From Cacajao melanocephalus (Eukaryota > Chordata > Mammalia > Primates > Pitheciidae): a DNA stretch of 64,000 bases. Location of the stretch: contig CAUYLG010048259.1 in NCBI GenBank assembly GCA_963573385.1, positions 1 through 64,000 of the forward strand, read 5' to 3'. How positions within the stretch are numbered: the first letter of the stretch is position 1; the number at the start of each line of letters is the position of its first letter. Position numbers and translations under genes: made by a program. The notes beneath the pieces were generated by a model that saw only the letters and a list, made by a program, of their open reading frames with translations, did not search any database and had not been told where the DNA came from. This document shows positions 47,585 to 60,249 of this stretch, piece by piece.

Positions 47585-48960
47585 ATCTAAAATTCATGTG
47601 AAAATGCAAAGTAGCAACCAAAGCCAAAAAAATTTTGACAAAGAACAACACTTTGTACTTACACTACCAGATTTTAAAACTTACTATAAAGCTACAGGAA
47701 TCAACACACTGTGGTGTTGGCATAAATGTGGCAACTAAAAGGATGAGAGTTCAGAAATAGATACACACATATATGATCAATACATTTTGAGCAAAAAGTG
47801 TGAAGGAAGTACAATGGGAAAAATGGTCTTTTCAACATATGGCGATGGCACAATTGCATATCCATATGCAAAACAGCAAAAACAAAACTTCACCCTTAGC
47901 TTAGACCATATACAAAATGTGGTACATATATATACCCATAGAATACTATGCAGCCGTAAAAAAGAACGAGATCATGTATTTTGGAAGAACATGAATGGAG
48001 CTGGAGGCTATCATCTTTAGCAAACTAACACAGGAACAGAAAACTAAATACCACATGTTCTCACTTATTGATAAGAACCTATGACTACAAAAAGGGAAAC
48101 ATTAGACACTGGGGTCTACTAGAGGGGGAGAAGGGAAAGAAGGAGAGGAGCAGAAAAGACAGCTATTAGGTACTGGGCTTAATACCTGGGTGATGAAATA
48201 ATATGTACAACAAACCCCCATGACACATGTTTACCTATTTATATGTAACCCCAAACCAAAAATAAAAGTTTAAAAAAAAACTCAAAATGAGTCACAGAAT
48301 ATAAAATAAGATTGAAAAGTATAAAATATCCAGATGAAAACAGGAAAATTTTAGAGGCAACAAAGAATAGAACATAGCACAAATTATTAAAAAAGAAGTT
48401 GAACTTCATCAAATTTAATATGATAACTTTTCACCTTCAAAAGTCACTGCCAAACAAATGAAAAGAGAAGTTGTAGACTGGGAGAAAAATACCTGCAAAA
48501 TGTTTACCTGATAAAGGGCTTCTTTTAGATATACAAATTTTGTAACACAATAGTAAAAAGACAATCTAACAAAAACAGGCAACATATTTGAGAATACATT
48601 TCTCGAAGATGTATGGATTATAAATAAACAAAAGAAACGATCCTTAATATCACTGGTCATTAAATAAATGCAAATTAAAATCACAGTGGGATACTACTAC
48701 ATATCTACTGTTATGTCTCAAATTAGAAAAACTAACAAAGGCACGTGTTGGCAGGATGTGGTACAAATGGAACTCTCGTGTTACCGTTGGAAACGTAAAA
48801 TGGTACAGCCACTTTAGAAAATATTGTCAAAGTTTCTTACAGAGTTAAACATACAATTACCATGTGACCCCAAAATTTCATCCTTAATTTATTCAAGACA
48901 AATATTAACAAAAGCATACCCCCATACGTGGACTTGAACTTGAATGCTCACAGCAGCTTT
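47585..48960 (+). mobile_element. L1M ORF2 relic, sense, split by a younger L1
   Basis: The old element reads ttacactaccagattttaaa, acttactataaagctacagg, tggtcttttcaacatatgg, then gaccatatacaaaa at the break. It resumes after the nested L1 at about 48283 with actcaaaatgagtcacagaa, matching the sequence that normally follows directly. It continues through ttgtagactgggagaaaaat and tgtgaccccaaaatttcatc to about 48960. A short in-frame piece at 47640-47735 (LPDFKTYYKATGINT) is original ORF2. Confidence 0.85.
47918..48282 (+). mobile_element. Younger L1 3' end nested in L1M
   Basis: A 5'-truncated L1 of about 365 bp: tgtggtacatatatataccc, gaatactatgcagccgtaaa, ccacatgttctcacttattg, then 3' UTR and tail (aataaaagtttaaaaaaaaa). 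It interrupts the ORF2 of an older L1M between adjacent consensus positions. Confidence 0.88.
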
Positions 48961-48991
48961 TAAAACTGCTGCAGCTCACAGCAGCTTTTAA
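48946..48991. repeat. Partial tandem duplication, 28-bp period
   Basis: gctcacagcagcttttaa at 48946-48963 recurs exactly at 48974-48991. Confidence 0.95.
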
Positions 48992-49189
48992 GCCACAGAA
49001 ATGTTACTTGTTAATAAGAAGATCACTGATAAGGCCACAATATATATGCATCTCAAGTAGTATGCTTAATGAAAAAATGTGGCCCCAAAATATTATGTAC
49101 TGTATCATATTAAATACATAGCCAATTATCTTAGCATCATTGTCTTTCCCATTGGTTTATGATGCTTTCACACTATATTAAGATTGTGT

Positions 49190-49590
49190 GTGTGCATTAT
49201 GTCTATTTCAAGACTTGTTTTTCGTTTTATTTATCTGTCACTTTACGTGCCAGTAACACTTGTTAATGGTATAGCTTTGTATGGTTTTTAATACGTTTCA
49301 CATCAAATTCTTCCATGAGATTCTTCTTTTACAACAGTTCCCAAGTCTTTTTTTTTGTTTGTTTTTGAGACAGGGTGTTCTAGTCTGTTGCCCAAGCTAG
49401 AGCTCAGTGGTGTGATCTTAACTCACTGCAGCCTTGAGCTTATGGGCTCGAGTGATACTCCTGCCTCTGCTTCTCAAAACATTGGGATTACAGGCATGAG
49501 CCATTGCACCCAGCCCCGAGTGATTTTTAATAGCTTTGGCTTTCAGATGATATTTAAGATAATTTTACCAAGTTAAAAGAAAAAAGCTGA
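49190..49590 (-). mobile_element. L1M fragment, antisense, split by Alu monomer
   Basis: ttatttatctgtcactttac, gtgccagtaacacttgttaa, tggtatagctttgtatggtt and, beyond the Alu, tagctttggctttcagatga fit antisense ORF2 of an old L1. Highly diverged. Confidence 0.5.
49349..49516 (-). mobile_element. Alu monomer or internally deleted AluJ, antisense
   Basis: T-rich tail with TTTG, gagacagggtgttctagtct, gatcttaactcactgcagcc, then attgggattacaggcatgag and ccattgcacccagcc. Only one monomer length is present, and high divergence suggests a FLAM- or AluJ-age copy. Confidence 0.88.
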
Positions 49591-49733
49591 CCACAACAAA
49601 TTACCAAACTACCTCCAGTAATTTCTCAATTAAAATTTTGAGAAATTGCAGATTACTTTAGAAGAATTAAGATCTTCAAATCAGTAAGTACTTTAATTAT
49701 GATACATAGTATGTTTCTTCATTTAACTAAGTA

Positions 49734-50407
49734 CAGTAAGTCCCTTCTTAGCTGCAGGGGTATATGTTCCAAGTCCCCCAGTGAATGTCTGAAACCTAGG
49801 ACACTACCAAACCCAACTGCCATCAACTGTAACACATTTCTGTTCATGTCTTCCACACATAAATTTGCTATCATTTTCATCTTAACTAAGTACTCACCAA
49901 GCACTTAACTTTTGCAGTTTGAGGTACGTCAGCAAAACTAGTATGAATTTCTTTTTGCTTCTTTGCTATTTCACGTTTTTACTCTAGATCTTACTAACCT
50001 CAGCATATAATTTTTAAATTCATTTAGCCAAGAACTTTCCGCTTTTCATTTTAGCATATCTGAATTACCAGTATCACTACTCTTGTGCTCTGAGGCCATT
50101 ATTAAGTAAAATAAGGGTGACTTGAACACAAGCAACCACAACAGTCGAATCTGATTATACACTTGGCAGCTAAATGACTAAAGGGCAGGGAGTATTTACA
50201 GCATGGCTACCTGGTGGAAGAGAAGATTCACATCCCAGGTAAGATGGAGTGGGAAGGTGTGAGATTTCATCATGCTACTCAGAACAGTATGCAATTTAAA
50301 GCTTATCATTTTTTTGTTTCTAGAATATTTTATTTAAAAATTTTAGACCACAGTTGACCATGGCTAACTAAAACCATGGAAAGTGAAACCATGAATAATG
50401 AACACTG
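49734..50407 (-). mobile_element. Tigger-family DNA transposon, internally deleted, antisense
   Basis: Ends are cagtaagtcccttcttagct (49734, after a TA) and the reverse-complementary-style ...gaacactg (to 50407), with the subterminal ccatggctaactaaaaccat before the right end. On the minus strand the element carries the 5' UTR, a transposase start and a short coding part, then jumps to the 3' terminus. It is a pogo-type relic different from the Tigger1 at 33.4 kb; the exact Tigger number is uncertain. Confidence 0.82.
49800..50099 (-). pseudogene. Tigger transposase fragment, disabled
   Basis: The start ATG is at 50097-50099 on the minus strand (atggcctcagagcacaagag). Pieces of the N-terminal helix-turn-helix region follow, and near 49840-49890 a stretch reads KMKMIANLCVEDMNRNV, a form typical of pogo transposases. 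Several frameshifts and a large deletion remove the catalytic domain. Confidence 0.75.
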
Positions 50408-50750
50408 CTATATATTTTCAGGTTTATGTAACTTGTTAATTAGTATATACGTATATACACATATATATATATATGCATGTAATATTTCAATGTAATATTT
50501 TAAATGTATTTATGCTGCGTTCAAACACATATATGAATACTACAGATTTTAAATTGAGATTATCCATATGAATTTTGTAAGTTTTGTTGCATTCTCCATA
50601 TTACTTTTTTTCCAAATGGTTATTTGAAGTATATAGGAATTTTTTTTTTGTCTATTCATTTTTGTTCTAGTAAATTCAGTACATTTTCTAGGTAGTTCTA
50701 AATAATTTAGCTGTTATGTCTGTTGCTATACATCATTTTATATTAAAAAG
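50408..50750. other. AT-rich unassigned DNA
   Basis: Includes an (AT)n patch at about 50458-50474. No repeat family recognised. Confidence 0.45.
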
Positions 50751-51066
<316 letters not shown>

Positions 51067-53634
51067 TAGTTCTTCCTTTCTAATCATCGTAAGTCTTGTT
51101 TCTGTTACTAACCTCACTGCATTGAATAGAGCATTCAGGACATCAGTCTTATTCCTGATTTTAATAGAATTCCACGAACAATTTGCCATTAGTAAGATGT
51201 TAGGGAAGGCATTAAAGAAAAATCCTTACTGAAGCAAGTTCTAGGGATGGGGGTTAACTTTTATCTAATATCATTTTAGCATTGGACTAGGAGTTTTACC
51301 AGGTCAGAACACGGACCGGAATTATACCAGAAACATGGATGAGGTTGCTTACACTTTAGCTTCCTATTGAAGAAGAAAACAAGCAGTGCAAAGAATGCAC
51401 ATAATATTAAGGGTATGTGAGGGCTGCAGCTCCTTGATGCCTTCCCAGTTAATCAGAGTGAGAAGCTGGCTACCCTGAAGAAGGCTAGGACTTCACCTAA
51501 TGCTGGCTGCGGCATGAGGTGAAGCTGGAACGGGGAGAAAGGAGACATATAAGCACTCAAAGTCCATTCTGTTACCATATGGCAAAGATTCTCTATGCAC
51601 TGCTGTGATATATTTTCAAATTGTCTTTCCTCATGTATCATTGTTCTTACCTGGGTATTCAGTATAGTATAACTGGCCACAGCCTAAAACAAGAAACTAT
51701 TAAAGTGCTCATATTATTTATTCTAATTTATATAACGTATTATATTATGTTAATGTATTGCCTTAAAGCTAAGCGAGCTTTTTATTCTTGATAGACTCTT
51801 TACATGGTTAGGATAGATACTGTTTAATTTATAATCCAAATATTTTGTAAAAGATGTTGACGCCAAAAACGTTTTAATTTTAGGATTTCTCAAGTTTTAA
51901 ATGTTTGGGCTAAAATTTGGCAGGGATTGGCTTAGGGTTTTCTAGCTTCTGAAATAAATTTATATTTTTTCATCATAGTTGATGCTCGGGAATATTTGGT
52001 AGGATATGGGAAATACCTATATCTTAGAAAAACTGAAACAGTATGAACCTAAATATTTTTTAATGATGTTTTTAGTCTCCTCTGTGATAATTCATTGGTA
52101 TGGTTTTTCTTGAATATTTATTTCCTAAAATATTATTCTATTTGTTGAAAATTTTAAATATTTAACATATATTTTCAAAAAGTAAATGTACAATTAAAAA
52201 TAAACTCCATCTCTTTTGCTATCCTTTCTTCTTTATAATTTACTGGGTCATGTTTTATCTTTTCTAATTCATTAATTTGTCTTTATATTTGGTATTCTTT
52301 TTCCCGGCATTTTTTTTGTTGCCATTCTGGCTTTCAATTCACATTTTTAATTGAACTTTAAATATTGATTTTAATTACATTGCTTAACTTTTATTAAAAT
52401 GTTTTACTCTCATTAATTCCTATATAGCTTGGATTTATATTTTCAATTTTTTTGCCAAATATTATGAGAAAATTATTTAAGCTCAATTTTATTTATTTAC
52501 TTATGTTTTAATTTCTGCTTTTATTGCCAGAAATTATAAAATGGAATTTTTATATGTCTATCTGGTAGAATTTTCCTTCTTGTTTAGTCTGTGACTACTT
52601 ATTAAAAATAATCCAGGGACCCTGGAAATTAAGATATAATTCCTATATTCCCTAAAGTTGAAAAAAATCCATCAATTAAAATGTTGATCAAATTACCTTT
52701 CTACAAAAAATTCCATTTTTAAAAAATATTAATTATTATCTTTGTTTACTTTTATTTGCCTAATGTCATCCATATCTTGTCTGCTGCTGTGGTAGCTATA
52801 AATCTGCTGATTATCAATTATAAACAAGAGTTGTACATGCATTTAAGTTTGAACCTTTAGGGGAATCTGTATGCAAAGAGATCGTGTATTGGATATTCCC
52901 CTATCCTTTTATCATTTAAATAATAGAGGGCACAGAAACAAACAAAAACATCAGAAGTCAAAATTTTCTGTAATTATCTTTAGCTTTCCTAAAGTATCTG
53001 TATTCAGAGTGCAGATATAGGGCACTATGTATCATTTAATGTGAAAGGCAATATCTTCAAGTTTTAGAAATTCCTGTAAGAATTTGAAAAAAATTCATCA
53101 TGATGCCCTGAAAACAAAAAGTAAAACAGAATATGATATATAATTAAATATATTGTCATTCTTTTAGAGGGTCGGTTCAGTCTCATAGAAATGAGGAATG
53201 CTGACAGGATCAACAAAGTGTTTTTCTCTTCATTTTAAGTCATATAATTTGTCTAATAGATCCCATTAATTAAATAGAGCAACCACAAGGAGAATAAAAT
53301 AGTAAATGAAAAATAATAAAGTACTTTTTAAAAAGTTGTCATGGGCAATCAGCTACTTTCAGTGACTGGTTATATAGTCACAGCTACTATTTAGTCCAGT
53401 GATGAGACAGTGAAAACTCAAATTTAGAACATTCGTACTGTAGCTCAGTGATGAGACAGTACCTGTCCAACATAATTTTCATATCTTTGTATCCAGACAG
53501 GAATTTTCTTTTTTTAGTTTCTATACTATAGAACAATGGTGAAACTGTTATAAAAAGCTCCTGCTGCTACTTCTGATCTAGCTGTGCTGTAGTGAAAAAA
53601 CAAAAAACAAAACCCACAACTCGCTTTAGAACTG
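51067..53634. other. AT-rich unassigned intronic DNA
   Basis: 2.6 kb without a family I can support; 52080-52620 may contain antisense L1M relics (ctaattcattaatttgtct). A 15-bp direct repeat cagtgatgagacagt occurs at 53397-53411 and 53446-53460. Confidence 0.45.
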
Positions 53635-53740
53635 AAAGGCAGGTTTGAGATTTAGTTCTGACACTAGTAACAGTTTGACATTGAGAAAGTCATTTAACCT
53701 TTAAGTTCTTGTTATGTTATTTGTAATATGACAAACTTTT
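53635..53740 (+). mobile_element. MIR SINE, sense
   Basis: ggtttgagatttagttctga, cattgagaaagtcatttaac and ctttaagttcttgttatg follow the MIR sense order. Confidence 0.75.
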
Positions 53741-53759
53741 GGAAAGAGAGAGAAACTAA

Positions 53760-53965
53760 AATTTAATGAGACCCTCCTCTTTTCTAGACTCTGTATCAGG
53801 AGATTCTTAAACACTCTCTTATGTAATCTACACAGTAATTCAAGCGTTTTGTGTGATTAGTTGCAGTTTATAGATTTAGAAATTAATATTTCTGTAAGTT
53901 TAGAAGTAAGCTATTGGTCACACTACTAAAAATTTAGATCTAAACTGTGGTCCATCTGACTCTGA
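53760..53965 (-). mobile_element. MIR SINE, antisense
   Basis: ttaatgagaccctcctcttt, cttatgtaatctacacagta, gcagtttatagatttagaaa and ggtcacactactaaaaattt follow MIR in reverse. It lies only about 20 bp from the sense MIR, forming an inverted pair. Confidence 0.75.
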
Positions 53966-54649
53966 AAACATATTATTTTCTCTAAAAAATTTTAATAAAT
54001 ATGTCTGGGTTTATTATTATTTCAGTAATGAAGCTCTTTGTATGGGGTTTAAAATGAACTAACATTTTTTCAAATTTTATTCTCTGATGGAATGAAATAT
54101 AAATAGATAGTTTAAAATTTACTAGGAATAGCACTACATAAATCTAAAATATTGGCAATATTATTACTTTAAAACAATCATATGCCATGGAAATTATAGC
54201 AGTAGTAGTCAAAGTGACAGATTATTGACTGTAAATGGCTTCAATGGCTTCAACTTGTTAAACATCTTGTCTGTAAAATGATTCCTGGACTGTGGAACTC
54301 CAACTTGTCTGTGATATTTTATTCCAGCTCCTTTAATTTTCACCCTAGGACCTGAGGAATTGGAATTTGAATGCTATCATGTTTGGAGACCACTTCCTCA
54401 ATTATCCTATACAGATTATAGACCTGAGGGTGTCAAATGATTTGTAGTTCCTCCAAGAAATTGATGCTAAAGCTTTCAGATCAAAATAGTAATATTTGTG
54501 GCCTTTTTTTTCCCCAGTGACAATGGAGTAACTGGTACTGCACTTGCCATCTTTCTGTAGACAGAAAAAAATTGACAGATATATTGGAGAAAAAGTGCTA
54601 GAATTTATAACTATCTTAGCAGATAAAACAGACTATTTTATTTTTTTCT
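53966..54649. other. Unassigned intronic DNA
   Basis: Nothing recognised apart from a small 9-bp repeat (atggcttca, near 54236-54256). Confidence 0.45.
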
Positions 54650-55102
54650 TGTTTTCAGAGATGGTTGACTTTTGAAGGCAATAATAATAACAATGCAATG
54701 TACAGCTTAAAATAAATCTAGAAATAAAATATATGGCAAAAATGGAACAAAGAACAGGAATGTTAAAACAGAAATGCATGACCATTAAGTTCTTATGTAT
54801 ATATGAAGTGGTGTAATATTGCTTGAAGGAAGGCTGTAAAAGATAAGATACATATTGTAAGCTATAAAACAACCACTAAAAATGAAAAGAAAAGGATAAG
54901 GGGCCAATAGAGGAGCTCTAATGAAATACTGAAATATGCTCAGCTAAACCAAAATAAGTCAAGAATAGATTGATAAAAGGGAAAATGGTAACAGATAAAA
55001 GAAATAGACAATAAATATGAAAAGGGAAGACTTAAACCCAAGTGCTTTGATAATTGCACCAAGTACAAGTAGTTTAAATTTTCCAATTAAAGGCACTGAT
55101 AT

Positions 55103-55396
55103 GCCTGGTAGGGTGCTCACACTTGTAATCCTAGTACTTTGGGAAGCCAAGATGAGAAGCTCACTTGAGCTCAAGAATTTGAGGCCAGCCTGTGCAACAT
55201 AATGAGATCTCATCTCTACAAAAAATTTTAAAACAACAACAAAAATGAACCAGGCATGGTGGCACATGTTTATAGTCCTAGTTACGCAGGTGACTGAGAT
55301 GGGAGGATTGCCCAAAGGGAGCAGGTCAAGGCTGCAGTGAGCAATGATCATTCCAGCCCAGGTGACAGAGCAAGGCTCTGTGAAAAAAAATTTTAT
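55103..55396 (+). mobile_element. AluJ-like, sense, inside L1M
   Basis: gcctggtagggtgctcacac through gcaaggctctgtgaaaaaaa. It is strongly diverged and retains both monomers. The caagaatttgaggccagcct block and ttttaaaacaacaacaaaaa linker suggest AluJ. Confidence 0.9.
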
Positions 55397-56089
55397 TTTT
55401 AAAGCCAGTGATTTTCCAGAGTAAAGAAAAAACAATACCCAACTATATGGTTTTACAAAAACAAATCCTCTAAATATAAAGAGAGATTAAAGTGATGAAT
55501 AGAAAAATAATACACCATATAAACATTAACCATAAAATGTTGGAAAGGCTACTTTACCATTAATGAAATAGATTTTGATACAAAAGTATTACAAAGAATA
55601 AATATTGCAAATATTCAAAGAAGTATATTTCACAAGAACAAAATGGCCAATTAATTAAGAAGTCAAAACAAATCTAAATGTATATGCAACTAATAACATA
55701 ATTTCAAAATGATAAAGCAAGAACTTCTGGAACTAAAACTGCAATAGCCACAAATATAGTAGAATATTACAACAATCTCTTTTAGTAATTTGTGGAATTA
55801 CTAGACCAATAATCAGTAGGAATATAGGAGCCATCACACCACTACCAACCACCTCGAATGAATTGAAAGTTATAGAGCAGTTTTCCCGATAACTGAAGAA
55901 TACCCAATTTTTCTTTTCAAGTAAAATAAAGTGTTCACCAAGATAGGCCGTATACTGGGATATCAAACAAGTCTCAACTGTAAAAAGGAATGACATAATA
56001 CAGAGTGTGCACTGTGATCACAACAGGATTAAATTAGAAATTAGTAGCCATAAGAAATATATTTGGAAATTAAACAGTGCTCTTTTGAA

Positions 56090-56456
56090 TAACCTGATAT
56101 GGTTTGACTGAGTCTCCACCCAAATCTCATCTTGACTTATAACTCTCAAAATTCTTACATTTCTTAAGAGGAACCTGGTGGGAGGCAATTAAATCTTGCA
56201 GGCAAGTCTTTCCTGTGCTATTCTCTGATAGTGAAAAAGTCTCATGAGATCTGATGGTTTTAAAAATGGGAGTTTCCCTGCACAAGCTTTCTTCCCTTGT
56301 CTGCTGCCATGTGTGATGTTCCTTTCACCTTCCACTGTGATTGTGAGGCATCCCCAAGCACATGGAACTTTAAGTCCATTAAACCCCTTTCTTTTGTAAA
56401 TTGCCTGGTCTTGGTATGTCTTTATCAGCAGTGAGAAAACAGACTAATATATAACC
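56090..56456 (+). mobile_element. THE1/MST-type solo LTR (ERVL-MaLR)
   Basis: LTR body 56095-56451 (357 bp): starts tgatatggtttgactgagtc, contains agtctcatgagatctgatgg, gggagtttccctgcacaagc, and a polyadenylation region (ccattaaacccctttctttt), and ends agactaatata. Perfect 5-bp target duplications taacc lie at 56090-56094 and 56452-56456. No internal region remains, so it is a solo LTR from LTR-LTR recombination. Confidence 0.95.
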
Positions 56457-59130
56457 CATAAGCAAAGAAAAAATCTCAAAGAAAAATAGAAAATATTTCA
56501 AATGCGATGAAATAAAAAGGCAGTACATTAAAGTTTGTATCTTAGAGACAAACTACTCAGAAAGAAAAATTTAGAACTTTAAATACTTACAAAAGAAAAA
56601 AAAGAAACTTAAAAATTACTGCTAAACTTCCACTTAAGAAAGTAGGAAATAATGAGCAAATAATATCCAATGTAAGGAGAAGGAAAAAAAATAATAAAGA
56701 TAAGAGTAGAAATTATTGAAATAAAAAACAACAAACAGAAAACTGATGAAACCAAAAACTGGCTCATTAAAAAGAGATGATTAAAGTGGATAAAACTTTA
56801 GCAGATTGATGTGGTGAACTGGGAAGGGAGAGGAAAGACAGAACATATATCAGGAGTGAATAGGGAGCTATAACTAGATTTGCTGCATTTAAGAGGAAAG
56901 ATTATGAATACACTTTGCTAATAGATTCTATGACTTAGAAGAAATGGATAATTTTCTTGAAAACACAAATTATCGAAACAAACATAAGAAAAAATGGAAT
57001 AGAATATCATTATATCAGTGAAAGATACTGTAATAAAAAATATCACATAAGAAAATCCTAGGCCCAGATGGCTTCACTGCTAAATGTACTTAAGAAGGAA
57101 AGAATAAAAATCTTAGACAAACTTTTTCTGAAATAGAGAAAGAAAACTTTATAAGGACATCATTACCCTAATACCAAAATCAGAAAAAGCCACTACATAA
57201 GAAGAAAAGAGGAGAAGCAGGAGAAAAATAAATGAAAGAGCGAGAGCGACATATCTCTAGAACCAAGATGAAAAAGTCCTTAACAGAAGTTACCAAATTG
57301 AGTCCAGAAAAGTAGGAAAAAGTTAATAAATCATGACCAAGTAAGATTTATCCTGGAAAGGCAAGCCTGGTTCAACATTTAAAAATTAATCAATGCAGTT
57401 CAGCACAACAGTTGACTTAAAAAGTGAATATATGATAATCTGAATAGAAGCAGGAAAAGCATTTGAAAAAATTCAATACGCATTCCCAATAAAATTCTTA
57501 TAAACTAGGAGATGTAAACATGCTTAATTTGCTGAAAGATATCTACAAATAAATCTATGCCTAATATCTTAATGGGAAACCTTAATGAGAAATAATGAGG
57601 AAAGACTGGATGCTTTATCTCTAAATTAGAAAAAAAAAATACTGTGAATTCTCACAATTTCTATTCAACACTGTTCTGGAAGTCTTAGTCAGTGCAATAC
57701 GGCAGGGAAAGAAAATAAAAACAACCAGATAGAGAGAAACAAGAAAATTGCAACTTCATAGCGTGATTTGCAAATAACAAATTTTTCAGGTATATTCACA
57801 CACACAAAAAAATTAGAACTCACAAATAAATTTTGAAAGTTCACAGAATACAAAACCAATAAGCACACATCGTTTGCATTTCTGTGTATTATCAGCAAAC
57901 AATTACAAAATAAAATTAGAAAATATTACTTATAAATTACATCAAAACTGTGAAATAATATATGAATAAATTTCACAAAAAATAAGACTTGTACACTAAA
58001 AACTACAAAAGAAAATTTAAAAAAGACCTGAATGTCCATGAAATAAAAAACTCAATGATATCAAAACGTCAGTTATCCCCAAATGATGCATACATTTAAC
58101 TCTATTCAAAACAAAACCTCAGGATTGTAGATTTTTTATAAGCCAATTTTAAATTTACATGGAATTATAAAGGACTTAGAATAAACAAAATTATTTTCAC
58201 CAAAGACCAAAGCCTTTAGATTTATACTAGTTTAAAGGACAGTAAAAGTGACAATCTATTATTGGCATCATGATAAACATGTAGATCAATAGCACAAAGT
58301 GAGAGTTCGGAAATAAGCCCACGTATACAGGGTCAGTTTATTTTCAGCAGTATTATTAAGGTACTTCTGTGGGCAAAAAGAAAGCGTTTACAACAGTGAG
58401 TACTAAAATACTGGAAATCAATATGGAGAAAAAATCAACCTCAACAATGATCTCACACCATATACAAAATTAATTCAAAATTGATCATCACTTTCAATGT
58501 AAATGCCAAAACTATCAATCCTCAGAAGAAAGCATATGAGAAAATCTTTGCAAAATAAAGTTTCGTGAACATTTCTTAGAGAATTTATAAAAAGATACTC
58601 AGTATAAAATTTTAAAAAGTAGATTGGATCTCATCAAAATCTAAAATTTTGCTCTTCAAAAGACACTATCAAGGAAATGAAAAGTCAAACTACAGACTTG
58701 GAGAAAGCATTCCCAGTACATCCTTTCTACAATTTAATAAGGAAAAAGTCAACACAATTAGAACAGGCAAAAGCTTCGCATAGACATGTCAAAAGAGCAG
58801 AAATATGAATGGCCAATAAGCACATTAAAAGTATGCAACATCATTAGACATTACACCAATTCGAATTAATTCCACAGTATTAAACTATTGCACACCGACT
58901 AGAATGGCTGTAACTAAAAACTACCTAGAAATTCGATTCCCAGGCATGTATTCAAGAGAAATGATAACATGACAATAATAACTTTTTATAGTAGCTTTAT
59001 TCATCATAGCCAAAAGTAGACTAATCCAATGACTTAGTAATAGGTGAATTAATAAACAAATATTTATTCATACAGTAGAATAGCATTCATTAAATGTCCA
59101 TGGACTACCATTACATTTAAATGAGCCTAG

Positions 59131-59132
<2 letters not shown>

Positions 59133-59169
<37 letters not shown>
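59133..59169. repeat. (GT)n microsatellite
   Basis: About 18 uninterrupted GT units directly after the L1M relic. Confidence 0.98.
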
Positions 59170-59170
<1 letters not shown>

Positions 59171-60249
59171 TATTGTTTGGATAGATTGTTGCACTCAATG
59201 TAATAAAAAGTTACTGATCAAACTGAAAGATGTGTCATGACTGGGAAACAGCTCACTGGATTAACAAAGAATTGAACTGGCATTTTAAGTACTGATTCTA
59301 GTTTGCAATTGACCTTAATTTCATCACATTTATTTCACACAAAGAACTCAGGAAGAATATATATAATCAAAATATACTACAGGTCATACAAATATGAAAT
59401 TACAAGGGTTTTTTTTTAAGCCTACTGTGTAATATAAATCTTTAATAATATTACTGGCAGGTAAAATATTTCAGGTTTGTCACTGGGAAACCAGGTGTGC
59501 ATTTCAAAAGACTCATTGTAGCATTTATAAGGAAGATCCTTAGGTCTGAACAAGAAACCATTTCCTAGGCATTAGCTAAAATCTAAAATTAAGAAAATCC
59601 TGTGATTTTGAATAATGGTATCATTTTTTACAACATTCTTCTTTAGGTTGCTCCAAAGGCACAAATAGTGTAGAGTGTACATCTTTCTAGGAAACTCCTC
59701 ATGTTATAACAGAAATTCAGGAGATGAAAAAATTATATTATAGTCATTGCCAGGTGAGAATGTGGAAGTTAAACTATTCATAACTTGCCTCTTCCAGCTA
59801 AAAGGCAATGGGACTTCATTTTATGTCATCACTTATGTTTCCTTTAGTTTTAAAAGACTAATATGCTTTGTATCTTTGGTTTATCTGTAAGTTCTGTGTG
59901 TTTTAAGACTTAGTTCTGAATCTTTTAAATTCTTAGTTCCCAGAGGAAATAATCCAGTGTTGGTTTTCACAAATGTTCATTTTTATAAGAACATTAGCTA
60001 TCTTAACCATTTGAATGTATGTTGCAGTTATACCACTGCTTTGCCCCCAAATACTTCACTGTGTTATTGTCTAACTAATTTTGACATTGTGCAATAATAC
60101 AATTAAGTTACCAAAACCAGAAAATTAACATTAATGCAGTATTCATATTTAATCTAAAGTTTTAATTCCAATTTTGTGAATAGAATGAATCCTGTCCTTT
60201 ATAACAAAATGATTTTCTTTAATTCAGCATTAAATACAGCATCACGTAT
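59170..60249. other. Unassigned intronic DNA
   Basis: No repeat or gene recognised. Confidence 0.45.

Larger units (their letters stand above)
55030..59060 (+). pseudogene. L1M ORF2 (endonuclease, reverse transcriptase), dead
   Basis: Coding landmarks survive in DNA order: endonuclease part (about 55030-56090), linker (56457-56800), reverse transcriptase (about 57000-58300; the AFDKIQH-like site is visible as aaaagcatttgaaaaaattc at about 57456), and the C-terminal part to about 59060. Stops and indels occur throughout and no frame exceeds about 60 codons in the correct register. Confidence 0.8.
54650..59120 (+). mobile_element. L1M ORF2 relic, long, split by an Alu and a THE1 LTR
   Basis: About 4 kb of an old L1 in sense, beginning in the endonuclease region (gaagacttaaacccaagtgc, ttttccaattaaaggcact), then caaacaagtctcaactgtaa, caggattaaattagaaatta up to the LTR. 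Beyond it are aaccaaaaactggctcatta, cctaggcccagatggcttca, gtaagatttatcctggaaag, gacaatctattattggcatc, ggatctcatcaaaatctaaa and agcattcccagtacatcc. Subfamily not determined. Confidence 0.88.

Noticed and set aside
54959..55435. 158-codon minus-strand frame
   Set aside because: It is antisense through an AluJ and flanking L1M; such frames are common in Alu antisense DNA.
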